Assembly: GCF_007751035.1 (NCBI RefSeq)
Contig: NZ_CP036433.1
Location: 3,701,001-3,765,000, forward strand
Length of the DNA stretch: 64,000 bases
Origin: Lignipirellula cremea
Lineage (GTDB): Bacteria > Planctomycetota > Planctomycetia > Pirellulales > Pirellulaceae
Reading direction: 5' to 3'
Position numbers and translations under genes: made by a program. Of the stretch, positions 8,543 to 16,497 are shown one piece after another. The notes below the pieces were generated by a model. The model saw nothing but the letters and a program-made list of their open reading frames with translations, had not been told where the DNA came from and did not search any database. Position 1 is the first letter of the stretch; each line of letters begins with the position of its first letter.

Positions 8543-10207
8543 TTAACGCGACTCGTCTTCAATGGGCGGCAACCGACGGATCTCGTCGGCGTCTGCTGCG
8601 TCGTCGCGTAACGGCGGCGTATGCACATTGAGATCAACATAGCGAATGTCTTCGTCGGGGCTTTGGCCGCGAACGGTGGTTCCTTGTTCCCGGGCCAGCG
8701 CTTCGGCGGCCCGTTTTTCATCCAGCGGCTCGACCTTGATGTAAGGCGAAACGCCATGGGCGGCGTCCACGCGGAACAGTTCGGCGGAGCGGAGCCGGCG
8801 TTCACTTTCCTTGATTTGTCGACTGTCGATAATGTCGCCCGGCTGCAGGGAGATGCGGTTGCGGATGACGTTCTCGCGGGTGTGCGGGTATTCGCCAGCG
8901 ATATGCACGTTCACGCGGCCGACGCGATACTGGGCGCCTTCTTCAATGCTGTACACCAGATCCAGCTGCCCCGGCTCTTCCAGGAATCGCGGGTCCGGCG
9001 TGACGTTGCAGTAAACGTGCCCCTGGGCGCCGTAGATATCGCGGAGCTGGTTGACGTCTTTCTGCATCTTTTCCATGTTGAATTCCTGGCCCGACTGCAG
9101 CTCCAGGTGGTTCTGCAGCGTTTCGCTGCGGAACTTGCGATTGCCCACCAGCGTGACATTGCGGATCTTGTACCGCGGCCCTTCGTCGATGACAAACACC
9201 ACATCGACCCAGGCGCCGTCGTCGCCCACTGGCAGCAACTCCCTGCCGACGCGCGCCTTGAAGTAACCCAGGTTCCGGTAATAGGCGGTCAGCTTGGATT
9301 CGTCGGAGGTAATCACTGTTTCGTCGACCCTGCCGCCAAAAAAGTACCAGGCCCAGCCGGGTTTCGAGGCGATGAGCGTTTTCAAGCGGCTGTCGGAAGC
9401 GACCACGTTCCCTTCAAAGTGCGTCCAGCGGATGCGTTGCAAAGGGCCTTCGCTGATGTTGTACACGGCCGCCTGGTCGCCGGGCTTGTTCCCTTCGACG
9501 ATCACGACTTCCGCCTGGGGGAAACCTTTGGTGCGGTAAAAGTTCAGCAGTTTCTGCTGCCCTTCGTTCACGGCTCCCAGGTCCAGGGGATCGCCTTTTT
9601 TCAGGCCGGATTCTTTCAGGAGATTCCGTTCGGTCATTTGCCGGTTGCCGATAAATTCAATCCGTTCCAGGACTTTCCGTTCGACCACTTCAAAGGTGAC
9701 GATCACTTCGCCCTGTTCGACTTCGGTATAGGTGCGAACATCGTTGAACAATCGCATGCGGGAGATGGCTCGCACATCGGACTGCAGGATCTCGGTATCG
9801 AACTCTCGCCCGGGACGCGATTTGATCACGCTGCGAATACGGGCCTTGGTGGTTTGCTGGTTGCCGCGGATCAGCACGCCGCGGATCAACATGCCGGTTG
9901 ACGCTTCGACTTTCGCCGGCGCCGGCAAGGGCCCGGGCTGCGGCAAAGCGGCAGGCTGTTGATAGCCTGGGGCAGGTTGTTGATAGCCTGGGGCTGCCCC
10001 GGGGCCATATGGCGCGGGATAGGCTCCTGGCGGCGGAGCGGGCAGGCCGTATCTGGCTGGCTGGCCAGGCGGCGATCCTGCCGGCGGATACGCAGGCTGC
10101 GCCGCGGCTGGACCGTACTGCGCTAGCGCGTTCGGCAAGGCCGGTGCTCCCAGGACGATCGTCCAGGCGCAGGCCAGGGGTAGAATCTTTCGGTAAATCG
10201 TCGCCAT
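8543..10207 (-). CDS. POTRA-domain protein, periplasmic half of a split BamA-like system
   Basis: A 554-aa secreted protein. The signal peptide (cleavage near ALA-QYG) is followed by a ~75-residue Pro/Tyr/Gln-rich stretch and then about five POTRA repeats. Recognisable blocks are IRGVLIRGNQQTTKARIRSVI, IEFIGNRQMTERNLLKESG, IRWTHFEGNVVASDSRLKTL, IRNVTLVGNRKFRSETLQ and GRVNVHIAGEYPHTRENVI. The protein ends in a charged tail with no barrel. POTRA domains bind unfolded outer-membrane proteins and, in BamA, are fused to the barrel. Here the barrel is the next gene downstream. No frameshift joins them, because the second gene has its own lipoprotein signal. Function in outer-membrane protein assembly is inferred. 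Confidence 0.85.
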   Translation of the reverse strand: MATIYRKILPLACAWTIVLGAPALPNALAQYGPAAAQPAYPPAGSPPGQPARYGLPAPPPGAYPAPYGPGAAPGYQQPAPGYQQPAALPQPGPLPAPAKVEASTGMLIRGVLIRGNQQTTKARIRSVIKSRPGREFDTEILQSDVRAISRMRLFNDVRTYTEVEQGEVIVTFEVVERKVLERIEFIGNRQMTERNLLKESGLKKGDPLDLGAVNEGQQKLLNFYRTKGFPQAEVVIVEGNKPGDQAAVYNISEGPLQRIRWTHFEGNVVASDSRLKTLIASKPGWAWYFFGGRVDETVITSDESKLTAYYRNLGYFKARVGRELLPVGDDGAWVDVVFVIDEGPRYKIRNVTLVGNRKFRSETLQNHLELQSGQEFNMEKMQKDVNQLRDIYGAQGHVYCNVTPDPRFLEEPGQLDLVYSIEEGAQYRVGRVNVHIAGEYPHTRENVIRNRISLQPGDIIDSRQIKESERRLRSAELFRVDAAHGVSPYIKVEPLDEKRAAEALAREQGTTVRGQSPDEDIRYVDLNVHTPPLRDDAADADEIRRLPPIEDESR

Positions 10208-10463
10208 CGCAAAACTTCCCTGTTAATTGCGAATGCAACCCATAATGCGATTGCAACCTAAAGGCGATCCATCGCCAACAGCCGGGTGAAGCAGACGCCT
10301 CGCAAAGACAAGCTCAGCTCGGTCGCGGAAAACCTGCCGGCAAATGCTCCGATTCTTCCAGGCGGGAAGACGCGAAACCTTTGCCAGCGGATCAATGCCG
10401 CGGCGCGAGCGGGCTACTGATACAATAAGCCCCTATGCCCGGCAAGACGAATCCGCCGTTTGC

Positions 10464-10491
10464 TTTACAGAATTCGTACGTTCGTTACGAT
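10464..10491 (+). promoter_or_regulatory. Candidate sigma-70-like promoter for the LRR lipoprotein gene
   Basis: TTTACA, 16-base spacer, TACGAT, about 145 bases upstream of the start at 10637. It lies within the 429-base divergent region 10208-10636, which otherwise shows no gene. Confidence 0.4.
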
Positions 10492-10636
10492 GGTTTCCGT
10501 CGCCGCCATGCAGGATTTTGCACGGATTCCTCAATTGGGTTCCGTTTTGCAGGTTCGAGGGTCGCGGCGTTGCTCCGCATTCTTCTCTTCTTATTTATTT
10601 TTCTACTTTCCCCTTTTCTGGATCGAGGAACCTATC

Positions 10637-11854
10637 ATGTCGCTGCGAAGTTTCGCCGCAGGGGGTATTCTGTTTGCCGCCTTGGGTTTGCTGGTGCTGG
10701 CAGGTTGCGATCAGGTCTCTGGTGTCGTTGATGGCGCTGCCAAAGAAGCCGAGCAACTGGCCAAATCGGCCGCCACCGAGCTGCAGAAAACGGCAGAGCA
10801 TACGTCCAAAGAGATGAACCGCGTTATGGACGAAGTGGGCAAGCAGGAGTCCCCGGATACGGCTCCCAGCCAGGGCGAAACGCCAGCGGCCTCCGCACCC
10901 GGCGACGCCCAGGAAGCGGCTCCGCCTGAAGACGCCGAGGCGCCGGTCAATCCGGCGGCTCCCGGGCCGATGGATACTGCTTCGCAGCCTTTGGAGGAAC
11001 AGGTCGATGCGATTGTTGCCTCCTTTTACGCGTATCGAAAGTACATCAACGACGACAGGGTGGCGGGCCTGGTCGACCAGATTCTGGCGTTGCCTGAGGA
11101 AGCCTGGCCACACTTTACCGAGTTGAACCTGGGCGCCGCCGAGATCTCGGGGGCGTCGCTGGTTGCTTTGCAGCGGGCGCCGTCGCTGACCCATCTGGAT
11201 CTTTCCCGTACGAGGCTGGGAGCGAAGGACCTGGAGCCGCTGCTGGAATTTCCGGCGCTGGAGTCGCTCCGGATGGACGGCAGTCCGCTGACGGTCGAAG
11301 CGGCGGCGGTGATTGGACAGCTGACCCGGCTGCGTCGTTTCTCGGCGATTGGCGCCAGCCTGACCGACGACGGACTGGCCCAGCTGCGTACTTTGCCGCA
11401 CCTGGAATCGCTGGCGATCGACGACAACGCCGACGTCACGGGCGACGGATTCAAAAACTGGCAGACCGACAGCCTGGTGATCCTTTCGGTGTCGCGTACA
11501 GCGTTCGGTCGAGAGGGGTTTGCTCAGTTGCGCGGTCATGAAAAGCTGGAAGTGCTGTCAGCTGGCGAAGCGGCTGTCGACGACAAATCGCTCCGCGGGC
11601 TAACCGGCTGCCTGGCTCTGCGCGAGCTGAACCTTGCAAAAAATCCTGTGACGGATCGCGGGGTGGCGGTCCTCGGCAGGAACACGGGCCTGGAGATCGT
11701 GAACCTGCATGGGACTTCGATCGGGAACCCGACGCTGGGTACGCTCAAGGGGAACAAGGAGCTCAAGTTCCTGATGGTCGATGAAACGGCCGTCACCGAG
11801 GAAGCCAAAGCCCTGCTCAAGGCCAAATTTATCCCCGGCGTGGAGTTCCAATAG
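10637..11854 (+). CDS. Leucine-rich-repeat lipoprotein
   Basis: A 405-aa predicted lipoprotein. The ATG at 10637 has GAGGA 7 bases upstream and starts a lipoprotein signal ending LLVLAGC. Next come a helical stretch (residues ~25-70), a Pro/Ala/Glu-rich linker, and from about residue 145 a series of RNI/LRR-type repeats. Examples are LTHLDLSRTRLGAKDLEPL, LESLRMDGSPLTVEAAAVI, LESLAIDDNADVTGDGFKN, LRELNLAKNPVTDRGVAVL and LEIVNLHGTSIGNPTLGTL. Such LRRs are common protein-binding modules in planctomycetes. The ligand is unknown. It is probably attached to a membrane facing the periplasm. Confidence 0.85.
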   Translation: MSLRSFAAGGILFAALGLLVLAGCDQVSGVVDGAAKEAEQLAKSAATELQKTAEHTSKEMNRVMDEVGKQESPDTAPSQGETPAASAPGDAQEAAPPEDAEAPVNPAAPGPMDTASQPLEEQVDAIVASFYAYRKYINDDRVAGLVDQILALPEEAWPHFTELNLGAAEISGASLVALQRAPSLTHLDLSRTRLGAKDLEPLLEFPALESLRMDGSPLTVEAAAVIGQLTRLRRFSAIGASLTDDGLAQLRTLPHLESLAIDDNADVTGDGFKNWQTDSLVILSVSRTAFGREGFAQLRGHEKLEVLSAGEAAVDDKSLRGLTGCLALRELNLAKNPVTDRGVAVLGRNTGLEIVNLHGTSIGNPTLGTLKGNKELKFLMVDETAVTEEAKALLKAKFIPGVEFQ

Positions 11855-11875
11855 TCGTTGGTCGTCGCGGAAAAG

Positions 11876-11898
11876 GGACTTGTGGCCAGGTCCACTAC
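11876..11898. repeat. Dispersed palindromic element, single copy
   Basis: GGACTTGTGGCC-AGG-TCCACTAC is the same element as the right arm at 4610-4632 (one or two differences). It lies between the LRR lipoprotein stop and the permease start, and overlaps any longer version of the permease N-terminus. Confidence 0.65.
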
Positions 11899-11917
11899 GA
11901 GGGAGCGGGCGGTATTT

Positions 11918-12757
11918 ATGGCGTTTCGTGATCGTCCTGCGGCGTCTACCGCTGTGGGGTACTATCTGGTGTTGATTGCCGTGACCCTGCTGTTTGCGGG
12001 GCCGTTGGCCTGGATGGTGCTGTGCTCGCTCAAGTCGCCGGCGGAACTGGCCGAGAATCCGTATCGGTTGCTGCCGCGCGACTGGCGCTGGCGGAACTAC
12101 CCAGAGGCCTTGGCCGCGATTCCGTTTTTGACCTACCTGGCCAACACGCTGATCCTGTGTATTGGCAGTGTGGCGGGCACGCTTTTTTCCTGCTCGCTGG
12201 CGGCGTATGGGTTTTCCCGGATTCGCTGGCGCGGTCGGGACGCCGTGTTTTTCCTGCTGATCGCGACGATGCTGTTGCCCTGGCATGTGACCATGCTGCC
12301 GCGGTTTTTGCTGCTGAGTCGGCTGGGGTTGTATGACAGCCTGGCGGCTTTGATTGTGCCGACCTTTCTGGGGGACGCGTTTTACATCTTTCTGTTGCGG
12401 CAGTTTTTTCTGCGCATCCCGGAAGAACTATGCGAAGCGGGCCGGCTGGATGGGCTGAGCGAATGGGGCGTGTACTGGCGGATTGTCATGCCCCTGGCGA
12501 AGCCGGCGCTGGCGACGGTCGCCCTGTTCCAGTTTGTCGCCGCCTGGAATGACTTCAGCGGCCCGCTGTTGTATTTATGGTCGCCGGACAAGTTCCCCCT
12601 GGCCTATGGTCTGGAACGGTTCGTCAGCTCGTATGGCGACAAAACGCACCTGCTGCTGGCGGCGGCTGTCATGTTTACGGCGCCGATCATTGTGCTCTTC
12701 TTCTTCGCCCAGCGCGCCTTTCTGCAGGGTGTCGCCGCGACCGGGCTGAAAAACTGA
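11918..12757 (+). CDS. Carbohydrate-type ABC transporter permease (MalG-like), orphan
   Basis: A 279-aa inner-membrane permease with six predicted helices. The EAA loop reads EELCEAGRLDGLSEWGVYWRI and matches the MalG/CUT1 pattern that docks the ATPase. The upstream in-frame start at 11858 would add 20 residues encoded by the dispersed repeat, so the ATG at 11918 is preferred. A MalG-type permease normally works with a MalF partner, a substrate-binding protein and an ATPase. None is adjacent, so this copy must use partners encoded elsewhere or be a remnant. Confidence 0.85.
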   Translation: MAFRDRPAASTAVGYYLVLIAVTLLFAGPLAWMVLCSLKSPAELAENPYRLLPRDWRWRNYPEALAAIPFLTYLANTLILCIGSVAGTLFSCSLAAYGFSRIRWRGRDAVFFLLIATMLLPWHVTMLPRFLLLSRLGLYDSLAALIVPTFLGDAFYIFLLRQFFLRIPEELCEAGRLDGLSEWGVYWRIVMPLAKPALATVALFQFVAAWNDFSGPLLYLWSPDKFPLAYGLERFVSSYGDKTHLLLAAAVMFTAPIIVLFFFAQRAFLQGVAATGLKN

Positions 12758-12881
12758 CGCTGCCACGGCGTTAAGCCTGCCGGCGGAAATTCCTCTGGCC
12801 CGTTTGTGGCGGTGCACAATGCGGCGCACAATAGCGGCGACGGACGGCCGTCGTCGACTTTGCCCCAGAGGAAGGCAGCGA

Positions 12882-14120
12882 GTGACTGATCCCGTGTTTA
12901 TTTTGTGCGTGCTGGGCGTGGTGATTGTGGTCGCCGAACTGCTCACCCGCTATACGCCGGCCCGGCATCTGGGCGCCACGCTGCTGGTGATGATTCTGGC
13001 TGCCGTGCTCGCCAACCTGGGGGTCATTGCGATTCCCCAGGGCGAGAAGACCCCTTTCTATGACGGCGTTTTGAACTGGGTCACTTCGTTCGCAATTTTC
13101 TGGCTGCTACTGCGGGTGAATCTGCGCGATTTGCTGCAGGCGGGCCGGCCGATGATCGCCCTGTTCCTGATCGGCTCGCTCGGCACGGCAGTCGGCGTGG
13201 TGCTGGGGATGTGGGCCGTTGATGGGAAGGTTGTATTCGGCGAATCCTATCGCGGCATTGGCGGCGTGTTTGCGGGCACCTATACCGGCGGGGCGGTGAA
13301 CTTCAACGCCCTGGCGATGGCGTATGGAGTGAACAAGCAGGGGGTGCTTTTTGGCGGCATCACCGTGGTCGACAATGTTTTGACCACCGTCTGGATGATG
13401 GCGACGATCGCGATCCCGCTGGCCGCCCAGCGATTATGGCGAGCAGCCAAAGCCGACTCACAGGAGGGACGCCTGCAGAACCTGACGTCGGCGGGGGATG
13501 GCCCGACGGATCGCCCGAGCACAGAGCTGCAGCAAGCCGAGGAAACGGGCAGGATGGCTGACCCACTTGAATTCGCCGAAGACCAGGAGCTGCTTCACCC
13601 TGTTGATCTGGGCGTGCTGCTGGCTCTAGGAGCAGGCTCTATTTACCTGTCCGATGTGACGCACCTGTGGCTGATAGAAGAGGGCATGATCGTGCCGTCG
13701 GTCGTGATTCTGACGACGCTCGCCTTGGTGCTGGCGCAGTTGCCCGTGGTGCAGCGGACACGCGGCTCCCAGGTGCTGGGAATGTTCGCCATGTACCTGT
13801 TTCTGGCGGTGATTGCCGCTGCGTGCGATCTGGCCGCGCTCTGGGCCAACGGGCGAATGGGGTTGGTGCTCTTCGCCTTGGCCGGAATCGTGATCATGGT
13901 CCACGCCCTGTTCACGTTTGGCGCGGCCGCATTGTTCCGGATTGATCTGGCGACGGCGGCGATCGCCTCGCAGGCCAACATCGGCGGGGCCACGACGGCG
14001 CTGGCCGTGGCCCGCAGCCTGAACCGCCGGGATCTGGCGGCGCCGGGCGTGCTGGTTGGATCGCTCGGCTATGCCCTGGGGACGTACCTGGGGTTCTTTG
14101 TCGCCCGGTATTTATTGTAG
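12882..14120 (+). CDS. DUF819 family membrane protein
   Basis: A 412-aa polytopic membrane protein of the DUF819 (YjcL-type) family. The start is the GTG at 12882 with AGAGGAAGG just upstream. About ten hydrophobic helices are visible. A Gly-rich conserved segment reads GVFAGTYTGGAVNFNALA, a central hydrophilic loop lies near residues 190-235, and a second conserved segment reads ASQANIGGATTALAVA near the C-terminus. The two-fold arrangement resembles secondary transporters. Substrate and direction are unknown. Confidence 0.8.
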   Translation: MTDPVFILCVLGVVIVVAELLTRYTPARHLGATLLVMILAAVLANLGVIAIPQGEKTPFYDGVLNWVTSFAIFWLLLRVNLRDLLQAGRPMIALFLIGSLGTAVGVVLGMWAVDGKVVFGESYRGIGGVFAGTYTGGAVNFNALAMAYGVNKQGVLFGGITVVDNVLTTVWMMATIAIPLAAQRLWRAAKADSQEGRLQNLTSAGDGPTDRPSTELQQAEETGRMADPLEFAEDQELLHPVDLGVLLALGAGSIYLSDVTHLWLIEEGMIVPSVVILTTLALVLAQLPVVQRTRGSQVLGMFAMYLFLAVIAAACDLAALWANGRMGLVLFALAGIVIMVHALFTFGAAALFRIDLATAAIASQANIGGATTALAVARSLNRRDLAAPGVLVGSLGYALGTYLGFFVARYLL

Positions 14121-14137
14121 GGCGATTGGCGAACGGT

Positions 14138-14180
14138 CCTGCTGACGAACCGGCCTGCTGACGAACCGGCCTGCTGACGG
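14138..14180. repeat. Short tandem direct repeat between convergent genes
   Basis: The 16-base unit CCTGCTGACGAACCGG occurs twice and then partially a third time (14138, 14154, 14170). It occupies most of the 64-base gap. Confidence 0.8.
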
Positions 14181-14184
14181 ACGA

Positions 14185-15330
14185 CTAACGCACGGGCGGG
14201 AACATGCGGAGATCGGCTTCCGGCGCCACGCTGTTTGGGCCGTAGTTATACGGAGCGGGGGCGGCGGGGGCGTCGTTCGCGGGCGCCGGCTGCTGCTGGA
14301 CGTTCGGCTGGCGGATGCCGGGCCACTGCACATTCGCCGAATCCGAAGGCTGCAGCGGCCTGGCGCCGGAGACCGTCTGATACGGGTTCGATCGCTGCGG
14401 CTGGGCGGAACCATAGCTGGGCTGGCTTGCTGCATAGCTGGGCTGACTCGGCGCATAGCTCGCCGGAGCCGGCTGGGCGGCGACAGCGGTCGGTTCCGCG
14501 GACGGTTGCTGCAGACGGGCCGCCATCTGCAGGGCTTCCGTCATGCTGGGATCAAGCTGACCGGCAAGGGTGAAATGCTCGTGAGCTTTGTCGAGGGATT
14601 CGTGCTGGTACAGCAGGACGGCCAGGTTGTAATGGGCGACCGCATCCCGATTGACGGAAGCCAGTTGCTGGTAGGCCTCCTGGATCTGGCCGTTTTCGAC
14701 CAGCACCGTCGCCGCGTTATTGCGGTACATGCGGTTGTTGGGGGCGATCTCGACCGCCCTGGCCAGAATCCGTTGCGACTCGGCGAAACGACCCTGGCGA
14801 GCGAGGCAGAGGCCCATATCGTTCAGGGCGACGGCGGATTGCGGGTGAGCTTTGACGGCAGCCTGGTACGTCTTGTTGGCGCCGCCGAAATTCTCCTGGC
14901 GATCGTAAAGGCGTCCCAGATGCAGCATGGCCGTCAGGTTGCTGGCGTCGACCGACAAGGCCTTCTGGTACTGGGCTTCGGCGGCGTCGAACAGGCCGTT
15001 CCGCTCATGCACCTGGCCCGCAGCGATGTGAACATCGGGCGACATTTTCTGCGGCCCGTAGTTAAGATCCAGCGGATCGGCGGCGGGGATGACCTTGGCT
15101 TTGGGGGTCAGAGCGCCGAAAAAGTTAGCGCCGGTTTGCATGATCGTCTGCGAGGTGGTGGGCTCGGCCTGGGGTCTGCCCAGCGCGCCGGAGCTTGTCC
15201 TGGCGGGGCTGGTCGCCGAGGGCGTCTCCCGCAGGGGGTCCGTTTTGGATTTGCCAAAAGGCGACGTGCAGCCGCAACAGGCGGCGGAGATTGCCAGACA
15301 GGCAATCGTTTTTTTCGAATAGATCGCCAC
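14185..15330 (-). CDS. TPR-repeat lipoprotein
   Basis: A 381-aa protein. The GTG at 15330 is preferred because GGAG lies about 9 bases upstream; it starts directly at a lipoprotein signal (IACLAISAACCGC). The centre has four or more TPR units (VHERNGLFDAAEAQYQKAL, LGRLYDRQENFGGANKTYQA, MGLCLARQGRFAESQRILAR, LAVLLYQHESLDKAHEHF). The C-terminal third is Pro/Ser/Gln/Tyr-rich with repeated SYAPSQPSYAASQPSYG-type units. TPRs form protein-binding scaffolds; the partner is unknown. It is one of a run of minus-strand envelope genes. Confidence 0.82.
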   Translation of the reverse strand: MAIYSKKTIACLAISAACCGCTSPFGKSKTDPLRETPSATSPARTSSGALGRPQAEPTTSQTIMQTGANFFGALTPKAKVIPAADPLDLNYGPQKMSPDVHIAAGQVHERNGLFDAAEAQYQKALSVDASNLTAMLHLGRLYDRQENFGGANKTYQAAVKAHPQSAVALNDMGLCLARQGRFAESQRILARAVEIAPNNRMYRNNAATVLVENGQIQEAYQQLASVNRDAVAHYNLAVLLYQHESLDKAHEHFTLAGQLDPSMTEALQMAARLQQPSAEPTAVAAQPAPASYAPSQPSYAASQPSYGSAQPQRSNPYQTVSGARPLQPSDSANVQWPGIRQPNVQQQPAPANDAPAAPAPYNYGPNSVAPEADLRMFPPVR

Positions 15331-15531
15331 GCTAGAGACTCCATTCGCCCAGGGGCTGGGCAGCGTTAATTTTTTCGAGGCGCGCACTGGCTGAATTCCG
15401 TTCCTGCTAGTGATCTATCGTCGGTTGCCGGTTCGGTTACCCAGCTGATTGCGGGGGCCTGTTACAACTGCTGCAACCGTACGGTATCGGTCCTGATTCG
15501 TACAATCCGCAGCATGCGAGCAACCGCTATG

Positions 15532-16086
15532 TTAATTTCCTGATCCGCCGCCGGCTCCGCCGCCTGATCCGGCCTGCAGTTTCGGTGCAGGCTGTCCGGC
15601 GTAGAACTTGCGAGACAGCAGGTCGATGTTCGACCCGGGCCACACGTGCGGCGAGAGTTGCGTTTCGTAGACGGGAGGCAGCTGCCCTTCGGGCTGCAGG
15701 CGGGCAATCGACTGTTGCACCGAATCCACCCTGATGGCCGTCATCTCACGCGAAGGCGCCTGCAGCACAAACACGGCCCGGCGTTGTTCCGGGGTGCTCA
15801 GCAGGTATCGCAACCGCATTTCTCCGGCGGGGGTCAACTGCTGTGTTTCCTGGTTGAAGTACCAGTCGGTAAGCGTGTGCTCGACCTGCCAGCCTTTATT
15901 GACCATGGTTCGGAACGGGGCCCTGACGGCTTCGCGCTCTTGTTCCTGGAAGGGGTGAGGCCAGCTGGTATTGCGATGAAAGTCGAGCTTGCTCCGTTCC
16001 CAGAACGAGTACCAGTCGGCGGATGCGACGCTCCCCAACAGGGGCAGTACCAAGAGAGCGCTAAGCAGTGTCCGTGTCCATCGCAT
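15532..16086 (-). CDS. Hypothetical secreted protein
   Basis: A 184-aa protein with a clear signal peptide (LLSALLVLPLLGSVASA-DW) and GGAGG 7-8 bases before the ATG. The mature part starts DWYSFWERSKLDFHRNTSWPHPF and continues as a mixed alpha/beta sequence containing RRAVFVLQA. It ends in a Gly/Ser tail (GSGGGAGGGSGN). I do not recognise a family; it looks like a conserved planctomycete envelope protein of unknown role. Its position next to TPR and TolC-like genes suggests a periplasmic location. Confidence 0.75.
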   Translation of the reverse strand: MRWTRTLLSALLVLPLLGSVASADWYSFWERSKLDFHRNTSWPHPFQEQEREAVRAPFRTMVNKGWQVEHTLTDWYFNQETQQLTPAGEMRLRYLLSTPEQRRAVFVLQAPSREMTAIRVDSVQQSIARLQPEGQLPPVYETQLSPHVWPGSNIDLLSRKFYAGQPAPKLQAGSGGGAGGGSGN

Positions 16087-16407
16087 GGCAAACCTCCAGT
16101 GTTCTATCCAGCTTCCGCTGCTTGCCGATTTTACTGTTTGGACGGGGTAAATAGAGAGATCTTACGTCCTCGGCGCTATTGGTTATCGGCGCAGAAGGAA
16201 CGGCCTCTTTGGCGTGAAATGAGAAACAGCGAAAAATTTCTAAAGTGCATCACTACATCAGGCAGCACTGCTACGACAGGAAGAACCGCAGCAGCCCCCC
16301 GAGGCGGAATCGCCGGGGACGTCCAGGGGACCTGTTTTTGCAAAAGCTGCGATCCGTTTGCCATCCGCCAGCGAGCAGATGCTGGCCAGCGGGCTGGGAA
16401 GAGAAAA

Positions 16408-16456
16408 GGACTTGTGGTCAGGTTCCCGGCAGGGGAGTTGTGGCCAAGACCACCAC
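16408..16456. repeat. Two diverged palindromic-element copies in a gene-free stretch
   Basis: GGACTTGTGGTCAGG at 16408 and GAGTTGTGGCCAAGACCACC at 16435 resemble the element at 4572 and 11876. They lie in the 411-base gap 16087-16497, where I see no gene. Confidence 0.45.
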
Positions 16457-16497
16457 AGGGAAAAGGGTATGGTGACAACGTTTGCGTGCGGCGCTGG

